Source: Pegea sp. RAD2-039
Taxonomy: Eukaryota > Chordata > Thaliacea > Salpida > Salpidae
Reading direction: 5' to 3'
DNA length: 64,000 bases
Assembly (NCBI GenBank): GCA_034620365.1
Contig: JAQGEQ010000084.1
Coordinates: 1,798,001 to 1,862,000 of the forward strand
The position numbers and the translations under genes were made by a program. Below are positions 12,395 through 25,950 of the stretch, in pieces. Within the stretch, counting starts at the first letter, position 1. Each line of letters starts with the position of its first letter. The notes beneath the pieces were generated by a model, which was given only the letters and a program-made list of their open reading frames with translations, was not told the origin of the DNA and searched no databases.

Positions 12395-15300
12395 ATGTTT
12401 ATCTCTATTCGAGAACGTTTGTTCGTTTTCATAGCTCTGTTAGCTTCGACGAGATGCTTATTGTGTTTGCCGATCAACCAAAGCAGTGACACAGTAAGTA
12501 AGGCTTCGACAAACGTTTGAATATTGAATCACAAATTTAAAGATTACGCACTGGGTAATGTTGACAAAGTAATTTATGGCTTTTATGACGATTCAATTTA
12601 GAGATGTTTTCAGTGCGCTGGAATCAACCACACCCAATTTAAATTGAATTTAAACGAAAAGCACGTGACTTTTGTGATTTTCTGAATTTTTCAGTCGTTT
12701 TAATAATATGATCTTGTGTATAAATAACTTATTTTTCTGCTTACTTAAGATCAAGTTAATCTTAAATGAAATTTACCAAAAATTTGACTCAATTCAGGTT
12801 TCTTCTGATTTTAAAATTGCATTTTATTGAAGTCTCAGTCAATTATTAACTCCATTTAACATTCAAGATTCAGATAATAAATTCCTTTTAAATTCTTTTC
12901 TATTCTAAAAGCTACAAAATTTCGATTCAATTTTCAACTCACCAAAACTTCTCGATCTTAAGATAATTTGATAATTTTCTAAAATTCAGGATCTCAAAGA
13001 AGATCTCTTCTCAAAAGATAAGATCTTTGATGATCAGGATCTTGATCTTGCAACCGATGACGTCAACTATAATATGATTGCTGATGACGTAGATGCCGGG
13101 TTCGACGTGGACATGTACACAGATGACTATCTAGAAATGGTGTACCCTGATGAGGCTATTAAAGATCATTTCCAGTGAGTCTTTGATGTTTTAGGGATTT
13201 CTAGGTTCATTTCTTGAATATATTCAGGATGATTGCTCTGCCAGCGATGTTTGTTCGATATGATTTGAATGGAGATGGTTTTGTAACTGCTTTGGAGTTG
13301 TCAGACGCGACAGGAACTAATCTAGAAGATAGCGCGAAGCCTTTTCGCGTAGCCGATGTAAATGGTGAGGTACTTGAAAAGGTTTTGGTCAAATCACCTT
13401 TTTATTAAAGATATTAACATGACCATGACTGTGAATCATTATACGAGTCACATAACTCGATGTTCTTGCTTCATATAAGTCGTAGAACGTGTCATAAGCT
13501 GTTTGCTTGCGGTTGCTACGTGCTAAGAAAGATTTTACGAAAACAATCTTTAGAAGAAATGTCTTTAGCGTTTTATTTTTACCAAGAACCAGATCGCTTT
13601 TCAGTGAGTTTTCTAAACGGTTCATTGATTTTATTGATCACATGGTTAGTAAAATACAAAGTAAATCAGAAATAACTTAAAAGCTGTTTGAAGATGAACT
13701 AGATGAGTTGTTTGGTTAAAATTGATTAAAATATTTAACAACAAATAAATACTAAAAGTTTAAAGTTTTTTATATTTGATAGTTTGAAATTTTAAGATGA
13801 TAAATCTAAAAACTTTCAATGAATCTATTTTTAACTTAAAACTGAAAAAGCAGCAGACATAAGCTGAGCAATTGACCTACAGAATTTGATTATAAACTTT
13901 CAGAATCTTTTTGCAAAACGTAATTCAATATGAAAAAAATGTTTTCATCTTTGCCGAAGTAGATCACGTGACCCGCCTTTCGTCATCCATAAAATGAAAT
14001 CTGTTCTCTGACTAAGAACATGAAAAAGAATCTAGTGGCTGATATTAAAGGAGTGCAAAAGCTGATTCCTCTGTTTCATTTCATTTAGGTTATATTTGAT
14101 AATTTATTTTTTAGCAAAAATTCAAAGCTCTTAAAATAATTGTAAAAATTGTAAAAGAACTCGTGTTGAAAATCCACGAACAATATAAAATAGGTTTTTG
14201 TAAAGAATCATTTTTTCATGACTCATAAAATATTTTACTCTAAAAATTCAGCTAGTTACAAATCAGTATCAAGTCACGTGATCACCAAATCGGTAAAACC
14301 GATTGATTGATGCAAAATAGAAAAACTTTTGCTACAAATACACACCTTTGTAATGTTTGATTAATTCGCTTAAAAGCTTTTTTCATCAGGACTTATAATG
14401 ATCTAATGAAGCTTTGATGTTGTTTCAAAAAAAGGTTGCTTTTACTGTTTACAAAAGTTTGATTAATTCTATTTTTTAGTAGCAGCATAACAGAGAAAGC
14501 TTTTAATAATTTCAGTTTTTAAGAAGAACCAAATCTGTTAAGTGGTCTCTGTTGTTTGCATTAAATAATTTCGTTTGACCCAAGCTCTTAATTCTAATCT
14601 CCGCTAACTTTGACAAATTTGTTGCTACACAACTTCTGATTTCATTAAAGTCAATTTAAGCGGTTAGAAAACCATAAAAAAATGTAAATTTTTCAACCGA
14701 TTATTCACCAGGCTCTCTAAAAAAAATAAAAAAATCAATAATATCAGTTTGCAAGATCTGAAGTTAACATATTTCGTTCAGTTGCTGTATAACATTTCAT
14801 AATGCTTTCAAGGTTCACTTCTTTTTGATTTAAATCTAATTGAGAGAACATTTTGTTGAAAGATCTTACAGAACCAAAGTTTTTGCAGCTGAAAAGAAAT
14901 CTTAAGATAATAAATTGAGTCGTAGAGTTTTGATGAATTGTAACTTTTAAAAGATAAAGTTTAATTATAAAACCCAAATGAAGTCTGAAAAAATATTTTA
15001 ATTTTATTTTTTTCAAGCTAAGACGTTTAGATTCGATGACGCAATAAATGTTCTAATTATAATAATAAAAGATGTTTTTTTGAAATTATTTACAAGTTGT
15101 TAATATTTATGTATAAAATTTTTAGAAGTTTGCAGCATTAGTTTGCAGCACTAATAAATCCATTTGATTAGTAGTAAAGCTATTCAGCTAATCAAGTTTG
15201 GATCTAACTTTAATATTTGTGTAAATGGTTAAAAATGATGTTTAAATGAAGAAATAACAATTATATGAAATATTTTGTCGCTTTGTTTACGTGAAAAATA

Positions 15301-16674
15301 TTTCAAAGTACAAAGAAAGCTTTTTGCGAGAAGTATTTGACACTAACACAGATGTTTCCATGAGAGTTTTTTCTGTAAATATTTAAATGTTAGAAAAATG
15401 CAAACAAACTGACTAAGCTTAAAGATTATCTTCAATTTTTTCGACAGAAAACTTCTCGTAAACTTGAAAATCACTTTTAGACGAGAGTTAATTATCTTGT
15501 TGGTTTCCAAATTCAATAGTAGCCCTTCAAGATTCAAGTTTCTTAGCTCACTTAAAACCACTTCAAGAATAAATGTATCAAGTAGATGTCACGTGATGTA
15601 CTAATTGAATAAATTATCCATTCTAGGTCAGTTTACACGTCACTAATGCCATGACGTCACTAATACTATGACGTCAGTAGCATAATTAAGACCGTTCAGC
15701 TCATAAAACGATATATTTATTTTTAAACAAATAAATTGAAAATGATGCTTGTGACGCTTCTTATTCTTTTTCTCATTTTTTATTTCACTAAATTGATGCG
15801 GCAAATGACCAGAGTCATAAAACAAATGAAGCAGCAGATATTAAATGAAGTTTGTTTACAAAATAACTGATTCATAGAAAGAATAAATTTATTTATTTAT
15901 AAAAACTAAAAAGGGAAAGAAAAAAGGATTTTCAAACTTCTTTTTCGGGACAAACATGGCTTTAAAAGAGTCTTTTGATTCTTAAATGATATGAAAAAGG
16001 TCTTCTATCAAGTTTTATGAACTTTACTAGCAGTAAAATAATAATAACAATTTGTTTGAGTGGAAACGGCAATTTTCTTTTTAAAATCTTTATTATTTAT
16101 GTTTGCTTCAAACAAATTGATTGTAGGTTCAGATTACAAAGTGCTGAAGTTGGTTCAAGTTTTTAAATCTAATTATCGCTTTCATAATTTCGTTTAAAGT
16201 TCTAGAAGCATAAAAAGTTAAAAGATTTTAATTAAAGAAAAATTTTGGGCAAATTGTTAAGCTTTAAGCTTTGTTTTGCTAAATAAGCAAAGTTAATTCA
16301 AACAAGAAAAAATGAAACTAAAAACTTGTGAAAAAATCAATTGTAAACTCATGTGTTCATCATTTAGTTAGTCCACAAAAGATGCGCAAGATGTAATCAG
16401 AGACATTGGTATTTTACTCTATCATTTTTTTTACCCTAAAAACTATTCTTCTTTAAGCTGTATCCACCATGCAAAAAGTAGAAGATACAGATTTAGATAA
16501 AAACATAATTTGCTTTTATAAAACTCTGTCATTTTGTAAACATCTAGAAACTGTTCTTAATCTGATAATTGTGAATTTATCTTTTTAGATGACGGATTAC
16601 TTACAGAAAGTGAACTAACAAACGCTCCGTGGGTATTTGACCAAGTACATAAGCAAGCAGACGACTTATTTTAA
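12395..16674 (+). CDS. Secreted acidic protein with two EF-hands
   Basis: Four exons, 12395-12493, 12990-13174, 13228-13364 and 16589-16674, join in phase into 168 residues. Residues 1 to about 25 are a signal peptide (MFISIRER then a hydrophobic stretch). Residues 34-95 are rich in Asp and Glu. Two canonical calcium loops follow: residues 107-118 (D-L-N-G-D-G-F-V-T-A-L-E) and 138-149 (D-V-N-D-D-G-L-L-T-E-S-E), each with all ligand positions filled. The second loop is split by a 3.2-kb intron between N140 and D141. The product is therefore a small secreted or secretory-pathway calcium-binding protein, of the general style of extracellular EF-hand pairs. There is no HDEL-type tail, so it is not an obvious reticulocalbin. 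The precise family is not recognised. The start is the first ATG that gives the signal peptide. Confidence 0.8.
15652..15676. promoter_or_regulatory. Two tandem palindromic CRE sites in the EF-hand intron
   Basis: TGACGTCA occurs at 15652-15659 and again at 15669-15676, inside a 17-base direct repeat (CACTAATGCCATGACGT / CACTAATACTATGACGT). TGACGTCA is the full CREB/ATF site. It lies in the long third intron of the EF-hand gene. Confidence 0.45.
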
Positions 16675-16689
16675 AGAAATTTGCATTCA

Positions 16690-19300
16690 AACTTTATTGT
16701 TGTTCAAAATTTTTTAGTTTTAGCTTTTTCTTAACGCTGTTTGAAAAACAAAGAAAAAATTGAATAGAGTTATTGGGTACATTACAAAACACATATAATG
16801 ATTTGTTGGTTTTATGACCATTTAACCTAATAAATTTCCATCAATAATCTTCTTTTTAGTTTTCAAATCAATTTTTGATTGAATTTATATCTGAAAAAGA
16901 CATTCAACTTACAAAGTTTTGTTTACATAAATCCTTTATTTAATCTCAATTTGAATGAAAAATGCTTTTTATATTCAATGCAAAAATATAAAAATTTTTT
17001 GGATTAAAAATTTTTTTTCTTCAATTAATACGTTTTTATATTTTCTCATTTTTAGTAAAACCGAAAACTTCAAAGTTTACTTTTAAACTTTGTAATTAAA
17101 AATGATTTATTTTCTTCTTGCAAATAATTACAATAAAATTTTATGTATTTTTTGGCTGATTAACTTTTAAATATTTTTATTTGCTTTATTTAAGAAGAAT
17201 GAAAATTTTAAGTAAAAATTGTTGACTCCTGTTCTTGCGATAAATTAAATCTTTTGTATTTTTTCTTTCAAATACTTGAGATTTACGCGGATTTATAGAA
17301 ATATTTTTGTTTTAATTTAATTCACATTTTTATATAAAGCTCGATATATTCTGTAGTATTATAAAGGATAACTATAAAAAGCCTTCTTTAAATTGGCTGA
17401 GTGCTTTTTATTTAAAAAAATTATTTCTATTTTGTTTCATTTAATTTTTTTTTCAACTAGAATTTTTATTTATTGCAGAAGTAATAAAATATCAACTTTT
17501 ATTTTTTCTTGTAGCTTCTATAACTTACCGATTAAATTTGGATAAATAGTTTTCTAACAGTATCTCATTAAAAAGTACTTTTAATAAAAATTTTTAAAGT
17601 CCAATATTTTTTAAGAATTTTGAAAAGTTTTTTTGTAAATTAAAAGATATCCAAATAGAATTTTATATACTTTGTTATAATTAAAATGATTATTTTATCG
17701 TAGTTTTTTATTTATCAAAGTGTGAATATTAGATTTTAAAATATGACTAACTCTAATATAATTAGTTAACTTGCAAATTTGACAAACACAAAATATAATA
17801 AGATAGTTTTTTTAATATTTACAAAATATTTTTAATCAGGTATATTTCAAATAGTTTATTGTTTTATGAAATTTATTTTTAAACTTTTTTTAGATTTTTG
17901 ATTTCACTTTCATGTAGAGACAAAATAATTTATAAAAAAAACTTTATATATTTTTTATAATTTCTTTGTTTGATTAAAAGCTACAAACATTTAATTTGTG
18001 TAAATGTATGTTAACTCTCTCCACGTTTATTGTAATAAATAAATAAATGAAATATTTTCAAACTGTGAAGATATAATCAAGTTCATTATTTTAAATTCGA
18101 TCAAAAAGCTGAATTCCATTTTAAGAAACTAAAAAAATATTTCAAATATTATTGAGATATTATTAAAATCTAAAAAAAAATAATTTTTAAAACTTGTCTT
18201 ACAATCTTTACAAACTGGTCAAAAAATAGATTTCTAAATTATATTTAACCTTTAAAAATACCTAAGAAATCAACTCAATACTTTATTATGTCTGTGTTGA
18301 CTCTAAAGAATCTTTCAACTGAGTATAAAGTACTCAGAGTCACAATAAAACCAACAAAAAGTCAATGAAAGCCAAACGTGACTAAGTTGAGGCGCGTAGT
18401 AAGTGGCGAATTTACTAAGATTACTACAAAAACACATTTCTTGAGTACATTAGTTTGATATCTAGAAAACTAAAAACTGAAGAAACAAGTTGTAGATGGT
18501 ATCCCTCATACACAATCATCTACAAACTTAATAATTTAATTTTGGAAGTAAATATAACAAGTTACTTATTGTCAAGAAACAACTTCAATTTTTTTATTTT
18601 TTTAATAAGTTTTGAGACTTCATAAATAAATGTTAAGTATTTTGAAAAAATTTTAGTGTTTTTCATAAAAGCTTGTGCTGCTATTTTTTTAAACATTAAA
18701 AACTATGTTTAGGGTTGTCTGTGTTAGATGCTCCCTCTATTAAAGATTCTATCAGTTCGTTTTTATAGAACCAACATCTGTAACAAGAGTTTAATTAGAG
18801 TTAATTTATAATCAAGAAACCTCTCAATATAAAAAAGTAAAATTTATCAAGCAAACCATAAACGCCTATATATAAAATTTAAGTAATTGTAAGAAGTATT
18901 TTATCTAAAGAAGTGATATATGTTTTAAGCTGGATCTATAACTTCATTTTTAAATGGTTTAAGTTGTTATGTTGGACAGTAATTTCAATAAAGTAAATAA
19001 AACTGTTTTTTACTCACACACAGAATTAAGTTTATCAAAATAAAAGTAATAAATTAATAATAGCTTTAAACAAGCTTATAAAAGCTCTAAGAAGAGTTCA
19101 AATTATTTAAGTAACTTCAGTTATCATGAATTATTTAATCTGATCTTTTAAAATTGCTCAAAAACGTTTATTCGATGAATAAATCTATTAAAACATTTTT
19201 GCTTCTAAATACACAAGTTTCATGGTAGTTTAAAACATTAAATTTCAATTACTACTATTTCAAATTATTAATGGTTTTTCTTATCTGAATTTTTATTTAT
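16690..19300. other. Gene-free AT-rich DNA
   Basis: No exon recognised. At about 17990-18050 a piece containing CCACGTTTATTGTAATAAA resembles the extreme 3' end of the LINE family found at 19310 and 62406, here on the plus strand, and may be a short remnant. Confidence 0.4.
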
Positions 19301-19309
19301 TTATTTGCA

Positions 19310-20600
19310 ATAAACGTAAAGGAGGATATATATAATAATACCTATTATATATAAATAAGTTAGGAAAATATAAAAAAAAAGATGTAACACATTTTAGTAA
19401 TCTATAAAATATATAACAGTAAATATTAAATAAGAATATTAAATATATAAAACAGAGAAAAATTCACATTTTAGAAATGGCAATGTTAAAACGGTTCAAC
19501 TTCTGCTTGAACAACGCGAGTGATTCTAATATGACAATGTCTGATGGCAGCTGGTTCCAAGTACTAATTGTGCGGTATGAGAAAAAAATTCGCTCTGATT
19601 AATGTACCAGATGATATGGGCTTATTAAGATGCAATGTGTATCATCTGAGTTGATATAACTTGAAGGAAGGACTAATGGAAAAGAAAGCATCAAACTGAA
19701 GGTCAATTAAATTGTGGATAATTTTAAAAATAAGAATTAAGTCGTATTTAATTCGTCGAATTTCTAAAGTATCTAAATTGAAGAAGCTGAGACGATGTTT
19801 ATATCTATTGTATTTAATAATAAGTTTCCTACTAACTAATCTTGTAAATGTGGTCTGAACAGACTCGATTTTTTTGATATCACTAACTTGATATGGCATC
19901 CATGCACTAACATTGTATTCAAGATTTGGACGTACGTACAATTTAAAGAGATTTATAACAAAACATGAATCCTCAGAATTAAAGGTTTTTACCAAACGGT
20001 AAGCAAGATTTATTGATTTTTCAAAGATTTTAGAAATCTTAGAAATGTGAAAGATATGTTCTTAAGTTCTAAAAATAACTGAAGTAGCGAAAATGGTGTG
20101 TAGTTAAGTACAGTATTTTTTGGGACCATTTCTTATGAACCGGAGTAATTATAGTTTTCTTCCAAGTTTTTGGAACTCTTCCTCGCCACAGAGTGATGTT
20201 AAAGAGTAGCGATAAAGGTAGTGATAGAGAGTAAGTAATTTTTTTGAAAACAAAGCAGAGATCTGATCAGGGAGTGTTGGAAACTGATGATTTTAAAGAA
20301 GAAGTAGCCTTAGGTACCATATCGATCGTTATGTCAATATCTATCATTTCAGAGACTTAAGAGGAGGTAGATGTTATGTCATTGGTTCTACATTTAATGC
20401 AGAGCCATTTAAACTTCATTTGCTTCATCTGATTGTTACCAAATATTTCATAGATTTCTCGTTCACATCACTACAGGTGAAATGAAATCAAGAGAGTTAT
20501 TTATTAAACTCTATTACTGGATCCTCACCGAGCAAATTTTATTGTAGGATTGGCAATTATCAGTACAAGCTTGTTTTGTTGAAGTCGGTTTGTCAGAAAT
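19310..20600 (-). mobile_element. Jockey/CR1-like LINE, internally deleted
   Basis: Read on the minus strand, 20230-20110 encodes the start of a reverse transcriptase (RGRVPKTWKKTIITPVHKK, the usual '.VP..WK.A.V.PVHKKG' motif). Then 19995-19642 encodes its C-terminal part: LYVRPNLEYNVSAWMPY, followed by SVQTTFTRLVSRKL and LDTLEIRRIKYDLILIFKI. The central RT segment is missing, so there is an internal deletion of the palm region. The 3' UTR runs to about 19310 and ends in AATAA repeats. It closely matches the copy at 62406-63140. Frames are broken; it is a dead copy. Confidence 0.8.
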
Positions 20601-21129
20601 GAAGTTTAATTGAAATAGGTTCTTGCCACTTTCATTTGGATCCACCATAGTTTCATTAGAAATAATTTTATCACAACTTATTATCCCTATTCAATAGAAT
20701 ACTCGTCTATTCTTACAAAAACCCTCTCTATAAGATCAATACTAAATCCTTGCAATATTGACACGTTTTCTCAAACTTTGTACTACTATCAAAAACTTTC
20801 AATAGCTTCTTCTATTTTCAACAATTTCTGTAAATATTGCAATCTCTCATAAGTCCTCAAAAGTCGGCCATTCAAAATTAAACCACTCAATAACTTTGAT
20901 AACACCCAGTGGACTAACAGTTTCTTAAAAAAGTACCAATGGCTAGAAATCTTTGTTCCAACTTCATGAATGCATCAAAATTTACAAAATATTTTCAATT
21001 TTATTTAAGAAATATGATTTAAGTAATTTACTTAACAAGTGATAAATAATACTGCCGGTTTCTTCACTTATTTTGTACTTTCGACAATTTATATTCTACT
21101 TTTGCTTCTATAGTTTTCTTATTCGTTTT

Positions 21130-21440
21130 TATATTAATTATGCTAAAATGTGAGACCTTTTCATAATCTTTACGCTCATATTGTTTTGTTCGCTATAAGA
21201 GCTGTAGAATTTATCACTCGCATCCACACGTTGATTAAAATAAATGCAATAACAGGCCAGATGTTGTTTTGTGCTTCTAAAATAAATATGTAAGAAATTT
21301 GTAAGAAGGCGACTAACAACAATGATAAGTATACTGATGATATGCGCCACCCACAACAAAAATTTTCTACTGAATGACACTGGTCCATAAAGGATTGAAC
21401 AATATCACATTTACGTCAGCGGTAAAATACTCTGATAAAA
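21130..21440 (-). repeat. Inverted LTR-like copy
   Basis: On the minus strand this contains ATTTTACCGCTGACGTAAAT (around 21408-21427) and downstream TATACTTATCATTGTTGTTAG, matching the LTR-like region at 22470-22800 (TTGCCGCTGACGTAAATGTG ... TACTTATCGTTGTTATTTAC). It is therefore a copy of the same terminal repeat in opposite orientation. The open frames inside are not real genes. Confidence 0.55.
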
Positions 21441-21479
21441 TAAAGTGAGGAGCTTAAAAGTACATTAGTGTATTTTGAT

Positions 21480-22440
21480 AATATTATTATTGGAGGCAAC
21501 TTTTTAGAGGAATTACAAAGACAATCAAAGAGGTTTTTTAAGTCTGTTTGATACAGAAAAATTACTTTAAACGAATCTAAAACATTATATGAAGTAGAAG
21601 AACTGTGTTTCCTTGGTCATTGTGCAAGAAAAGTCAAGTTAAGCCTGATCCTGAACGTTTGGAACCTCTGATGGATCTGAAGATCTGGGGTCGGTTTTCA
21701 TGACTCGACAACTGAAGGATTATCTATTACGAAAAGGAAGTTTAGGACAACTTTCACTACCCACAAGGTCACTGTTAGGTAGATAGATGGTATGGAATAG
21801 TCTGGAGAGCAGTGAGGTCTGCCTTGAAGTCCTGAGATATTCCAGGCAAAGATTAGGAAAAGATGTAAGTGCTGTTCAAGTGGTGAACACGGACAAACGA
21901 AACTCCTCACCCAAGCTTCTTTAGCTTCAGTCGAAGAACATCTCAAGAAGAAAGCTCAACGGATTGACTGCAAGTCAGGACTAAAACTCTTGCGAAACTT
22001 TGTACGCAGGAGCAACAAGGATGATGTAAGAAGATTGAGACTACTCCGATGTACACGCGAGTCCGCTATCCGGAAGGTAAGGAATCAAACGTTTCTTTGA
22101 AGGATATGGTCAGATACCCAAATGCTGATGAATAGGACTTTGACGTTCATTAAGGAGGGGGTAATAAAGAGGAACAGTCTCCGACCGGTGTCATCAAGTG
22201 ATAAAAGGGAGAATCCCGATGACAACATCATGACGAGAGAGGAAGAAGATGAAGAGAGGGACGAATCTAGTGTGCAGCTTTTTAATGACGAAGAGCTTTG
22301 ATGGTTCGGGTACCAGAAGTGGTAACGTCAGCCCGAAGAGCGGGAGAAACAGTGACGGTCCAACAGATGTACCTTTAAAGCGCTACGGTTGGGATAAGTG
22401 TCGTTGATGGCCATAATGAGACAAAGTGCGATCTTTACTG
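21480..22440 (+). mobile_element. Ty3/gypsy-like retrotransposon remnant
   Basis: Translation of 21490-21680 with a frameshift gives GGNFLEELQRQ, then EELCFLGH, then KPDPERLEPLMDLKI. This is the reverse-transcriptase end motif of gypsy-type elements (consensus 'FLGH.....G..PDPEK...I'). Downstream sequence to 22440 is more GC-rich than its surroundings and ends in an Arg/Ser-rich broken frame, like the end of a pol polyprotein, followed by an LTR-like sequence. The element is truncated at the 5' side and broken by stops. Confidence 0.6.
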
Positions 22441-22468
22441 TTCGGCATAATTATTTGGTTGGGGAAAA

Positions 22469-22800
22469 TGTGGAATAACAGTAAAGAATTTTGCCGCTGA
22501 CGTAAATGTGTGAAACGTTGTCTCGTATAAGTCAGTATTATTCGGTTATAGACTGTGCTGTAAGTAGCGCGTATTGTTGGTACTTATCGTTGTTATTTAC
22601 AAATTTGAAAACGCTCTCTGTAAAGAGTTGTCATCACTACATATGGGCGAAAGATTAGCTCGATTAGCGGTTAATCCATTGTTCCTGGTCTCGAACCTCA
22701 TCATCAAAGAGAGGTGCTGCGATATATTGCGCCACCTAACGAGCGCGGAAAGTATGTTTCCCAACTATGACTAGTTCTACTGCCTCGTGGTTGCTTTGTT
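22469..22800 (+). repeat. 3' LTR-like sequence
   Basis: It begins TGTGGAATAACAG and follows the gypsy-like remnant directly. Its first part is shared with three other places: minus strand at 21406-21430, plus strand at 48129-48153 and, more weakly, at 1231-1257. The 3' boundary is not fixed; a CCTCGTGGTTGC stretch lies near it. Confidence 0.5.
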
Positions 22801-22919
22801 AAAAATGAAGACTGTAAAGAAATAAATCTTTTTGCTGATTTGACGGAAAGCCAAAAAATATTTGAAAACTTTTTTAACTTAGAAATTAGTTTCTTTTTAA
22901 ATTAAGTATTATTGCAATC

Positions 22920-23045
22920 CGTTGACCTCGATGTGGCTGTCCTAGTTTCATGGCATGTGTCACTCAGGAACGGATCTAAACAGTAGGGGTGGTTCAGCGC
23001 ACGCTACTCTCTTTATAATCAAAGCGCATGCGCAGGTAGGAAGTA
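22920..23045. other. Short GC-rich island, unidentified
   Basis: This 125-base island (GATGTGGCTGTCC ... CGCATGCGCAGG) has much higher GC than the AT-rich DNA on both sides. It has no long open frame. It may be the end of another mobile element; not recognised. Confidence 0.3.
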
Positions 23046-23049
23046 TGGA

Positions 23050-25940
23050 TGTCAACTTTCTTCTATTTACTGCTTCAGGCTACTAAATTGAACCTCAAAA
23101 AATGTTCAACTTCCATCTAAAGTTAAAATTATGATGAATAAAACTACTTTTGTTAATGGAAGTTTAATGAAATTGAATTTTCTAATAAATCTTTGTATAT
23201 ATGATTATTTTTGTAATTAACATTGAAAATTAAAACATTTCTCACAAAATTCTTTTTAGCTTTAATTTTTTTGTTTGAGTAAACCAAAAAGTTAATGACC
23301 AGTTTTTTGTCAACAGTTTATTGCTGAATTTCATTTGCTTATAGCAGATTTTTGTACCACAAAAGTTGCTGATTTAAACAATTTTTAGAAAACTTTGTTT
23401 AATAGATATAGCGCGCCTAGAAGTTCTTAAAATGCTCTTACACATAAGTTAGAAACATTTTAATCTCAAATAAGTTTTGATCTTTTAAATTATTTATTCG
23501 TAAATCTTTAGTCACAATTTTATAGAAGAGTTCTTAAAAACATTTTTTGTTTCTTTAAAGTTTTAATTATTTATGGCAGTTAGCTTATTTTTATAATATT
23601 CAAATGTAGCTTATCATAATTTGCAAATAAGAAAATTTTTATCGATTTTCAGCAAAACGGTTCTTCTTACAATCAAGATAATGTTTCAAGCCCAAAATAT
23701 TTTGATGATATATAAATTTGATACTATAAACACTTAAGATGTTTGATAAAATTTTTTTTGTATATTATTTATTTTTTTATCTCAGTAATCAAAACAGAGC
23801 TGTCGACTGAAACTTAAAAATTTGCTTTTTTTTCTGTGGACAAAAGAAATTTATGTTTTATGAAATAAAGTTGAAAAACTTAAATTTGAAATAATATTTT
23901 TAAATAATCTAAAAGTTTGTAGATCTTCAAAAGACATTTAGTACTTTCAACTAGTTTTTGTGATTTAAATTTCAAAGAAACATTTTGATGGTAAACTTAG
24001 GAAGATATTTTCGTTAAATGACATTAAGATTGATTTTATTAAGTGGAGCTATTTGTTTTAGAGATAACTTTAAGCGGACGATATCTTCTGCAGAAGTTTA
24101 TTTTTCATATTTATCTTATTGTGGTTGAAAAAGTTAAATTGTTTCAACCCGTAAAAGTTTATTGAAAGATACCGTCACATTATTTAATTATTCATTAGTA
24201 ATTTTCTAATTTTATTTTTTTGAAACTTTTAAAGTTTAGATGGGAATTTGTAGGTTTTTCGTTTCGACAATCGAAACTACATTCTTACTGTTGGGTTTGT
24301 TATTCCATAAAAATATTGAAGATAAAACCTAAACGAAACTCTCAAAGACACTGGCTTCCATTTCGTCCAATCAAACAGCTTTAAAAAACCAATTCAACTT
24401 CTTCTGTTTTAATGAAGATATGAAAATATGTCACCTTTAATGACGTCATCAAAAAAGCAAGAGATGCAGATGATGTCCCGAAGAAATTACACGAAAATAT
24501 TTACTACAACAAAGTGTGAACGGCTCTCGAATGAAGTTGCCGATGTTACAACGTTTAATTAAACGGTTGAGTTGGGTGAGTACCGTCAAATAGATTGGGT
24601 TAAATAGAGACAACAATAACAACGACAAAACGATGCAGCAGCTGTTGCTACATCTGAGGAAATATTTGTTGTGATTAGATTTCATCACAAAAAACTGCTT
24701 CAAGTCGATAAACATTGGAAGAAATGTTAATCTGGTGATGGGGATTGGATACTAAACTTCAATAAATGAAGCTTAATACGAGAAAAAAATTAAAAAAATT
24801 CAGTAAAAAAACTGCAAAATTGCTATAAGTAGATCGATGTTTGTAAGAACTGCGAAGTAGATCGAACTCTGAAGTTGAAAGAAAAGAAATGTGATGTGAA
24901 TCTGGTGAAGAATAAATAATTCCAAAAACTTGATTTAAATAGTTGCTTTAAAAAACGCTTAACCATGATAATCTCATCCAAAGATTGGTTCATACGAAAC
25001 TGAGTATAAACAACTAACCAATCAGAAGCAGAACTAGAAAGAAGAATCTTTGGTAAGATGAAAATAAAGAATAAAAGGTTTGGACGAAATCGGTTTACAA
25101 AGATGCAAAGTACAAAAACAAAAAAGCAGCAACAAGTTGTTGAGGATAGAAAGAATTCTTCAAATCTTCATCTGCTAATCAATGTGCAAAAGAAGCTCAT
25201 CAAATGGTCACCGTTGTGGGATTTGTCCTCTAGTAGGGATGATAACGATAATTCCGAATAGCTGCAGCTGTGTTCTGTTAGTCACAAAGAAGACTTAAAG
25301 AAACTGCTTGGCCGTCATCATATAAATCTAAATTATTTTCTACAAAACTGCTTAAGATGAAACTAGCAACAGTTGAATAGAAGCAAAGAGTGTACAAAAA
25401 GCCGAAAGTCAATTTATACGAAGTATGAAATTGTAAAGACATGCCCGCTTACTAGCCACTGCCAAATCTTACACGAAAATTTGTCGACATTGAATCTGGT
25501 TAGAAGCAGAATGGAAGTGAAGAACACAGAAAGTAAAAACGGCTAAAAAATTTGACTACAACAACCCAGTAGGCAAGGTAGTTGTCACGTGACCGAAAAA
25601 CAAACTAATCGTCGTCGACAAAACTGATATTAGTTAACACGTGGACAACACGAAAAAGGGGACACACAGTTCACACATATGTCTAAGCTGGTACTAGTGG
25701 ACAAGACGGGTCAGGTCGGGTCCTGAACACTATCAGAGTCACGTACAACGGAGTCTGTGATGTCATCGACACGCGACCCGCATGCTGGCATGCAACTGGT
25801 GGGAAAACACGATGTACAAAGCGAGTGGGTTGACAAAGCAACCAATCAAATTCGTTTGTTTGTTTGTTGTGATTGCTAGTAAAAACGAAAAAAAGATTTT
25901 TTGTAGTTTGTTGTGATGTTTGTCTAAGTGTTGATGATAA
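23050..25940. other. No gene recognised; strand bias changes near 24.4 kb
   Basis: Before about 24.36 kb the plus strand is T-rich. After it the plus strand becomes purine-rich and A-rich, as in the introns of the minus-strand RBFOX gene. No exon is recognised. TGACGTCA occurs near 24441. The 24.4-25.9 kb part could be transcribed downstream sequence of RBFOX; this is inference. Confidence 0.35.
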
Positions 25941-25950
25941 ACACAAACAA

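Noticed and set aside
13207-13675. Short open frames on both strands around the third EF-hand exon
   Set aside because: They overlap the real exon 13228-13364 in other frames or run into its intron.
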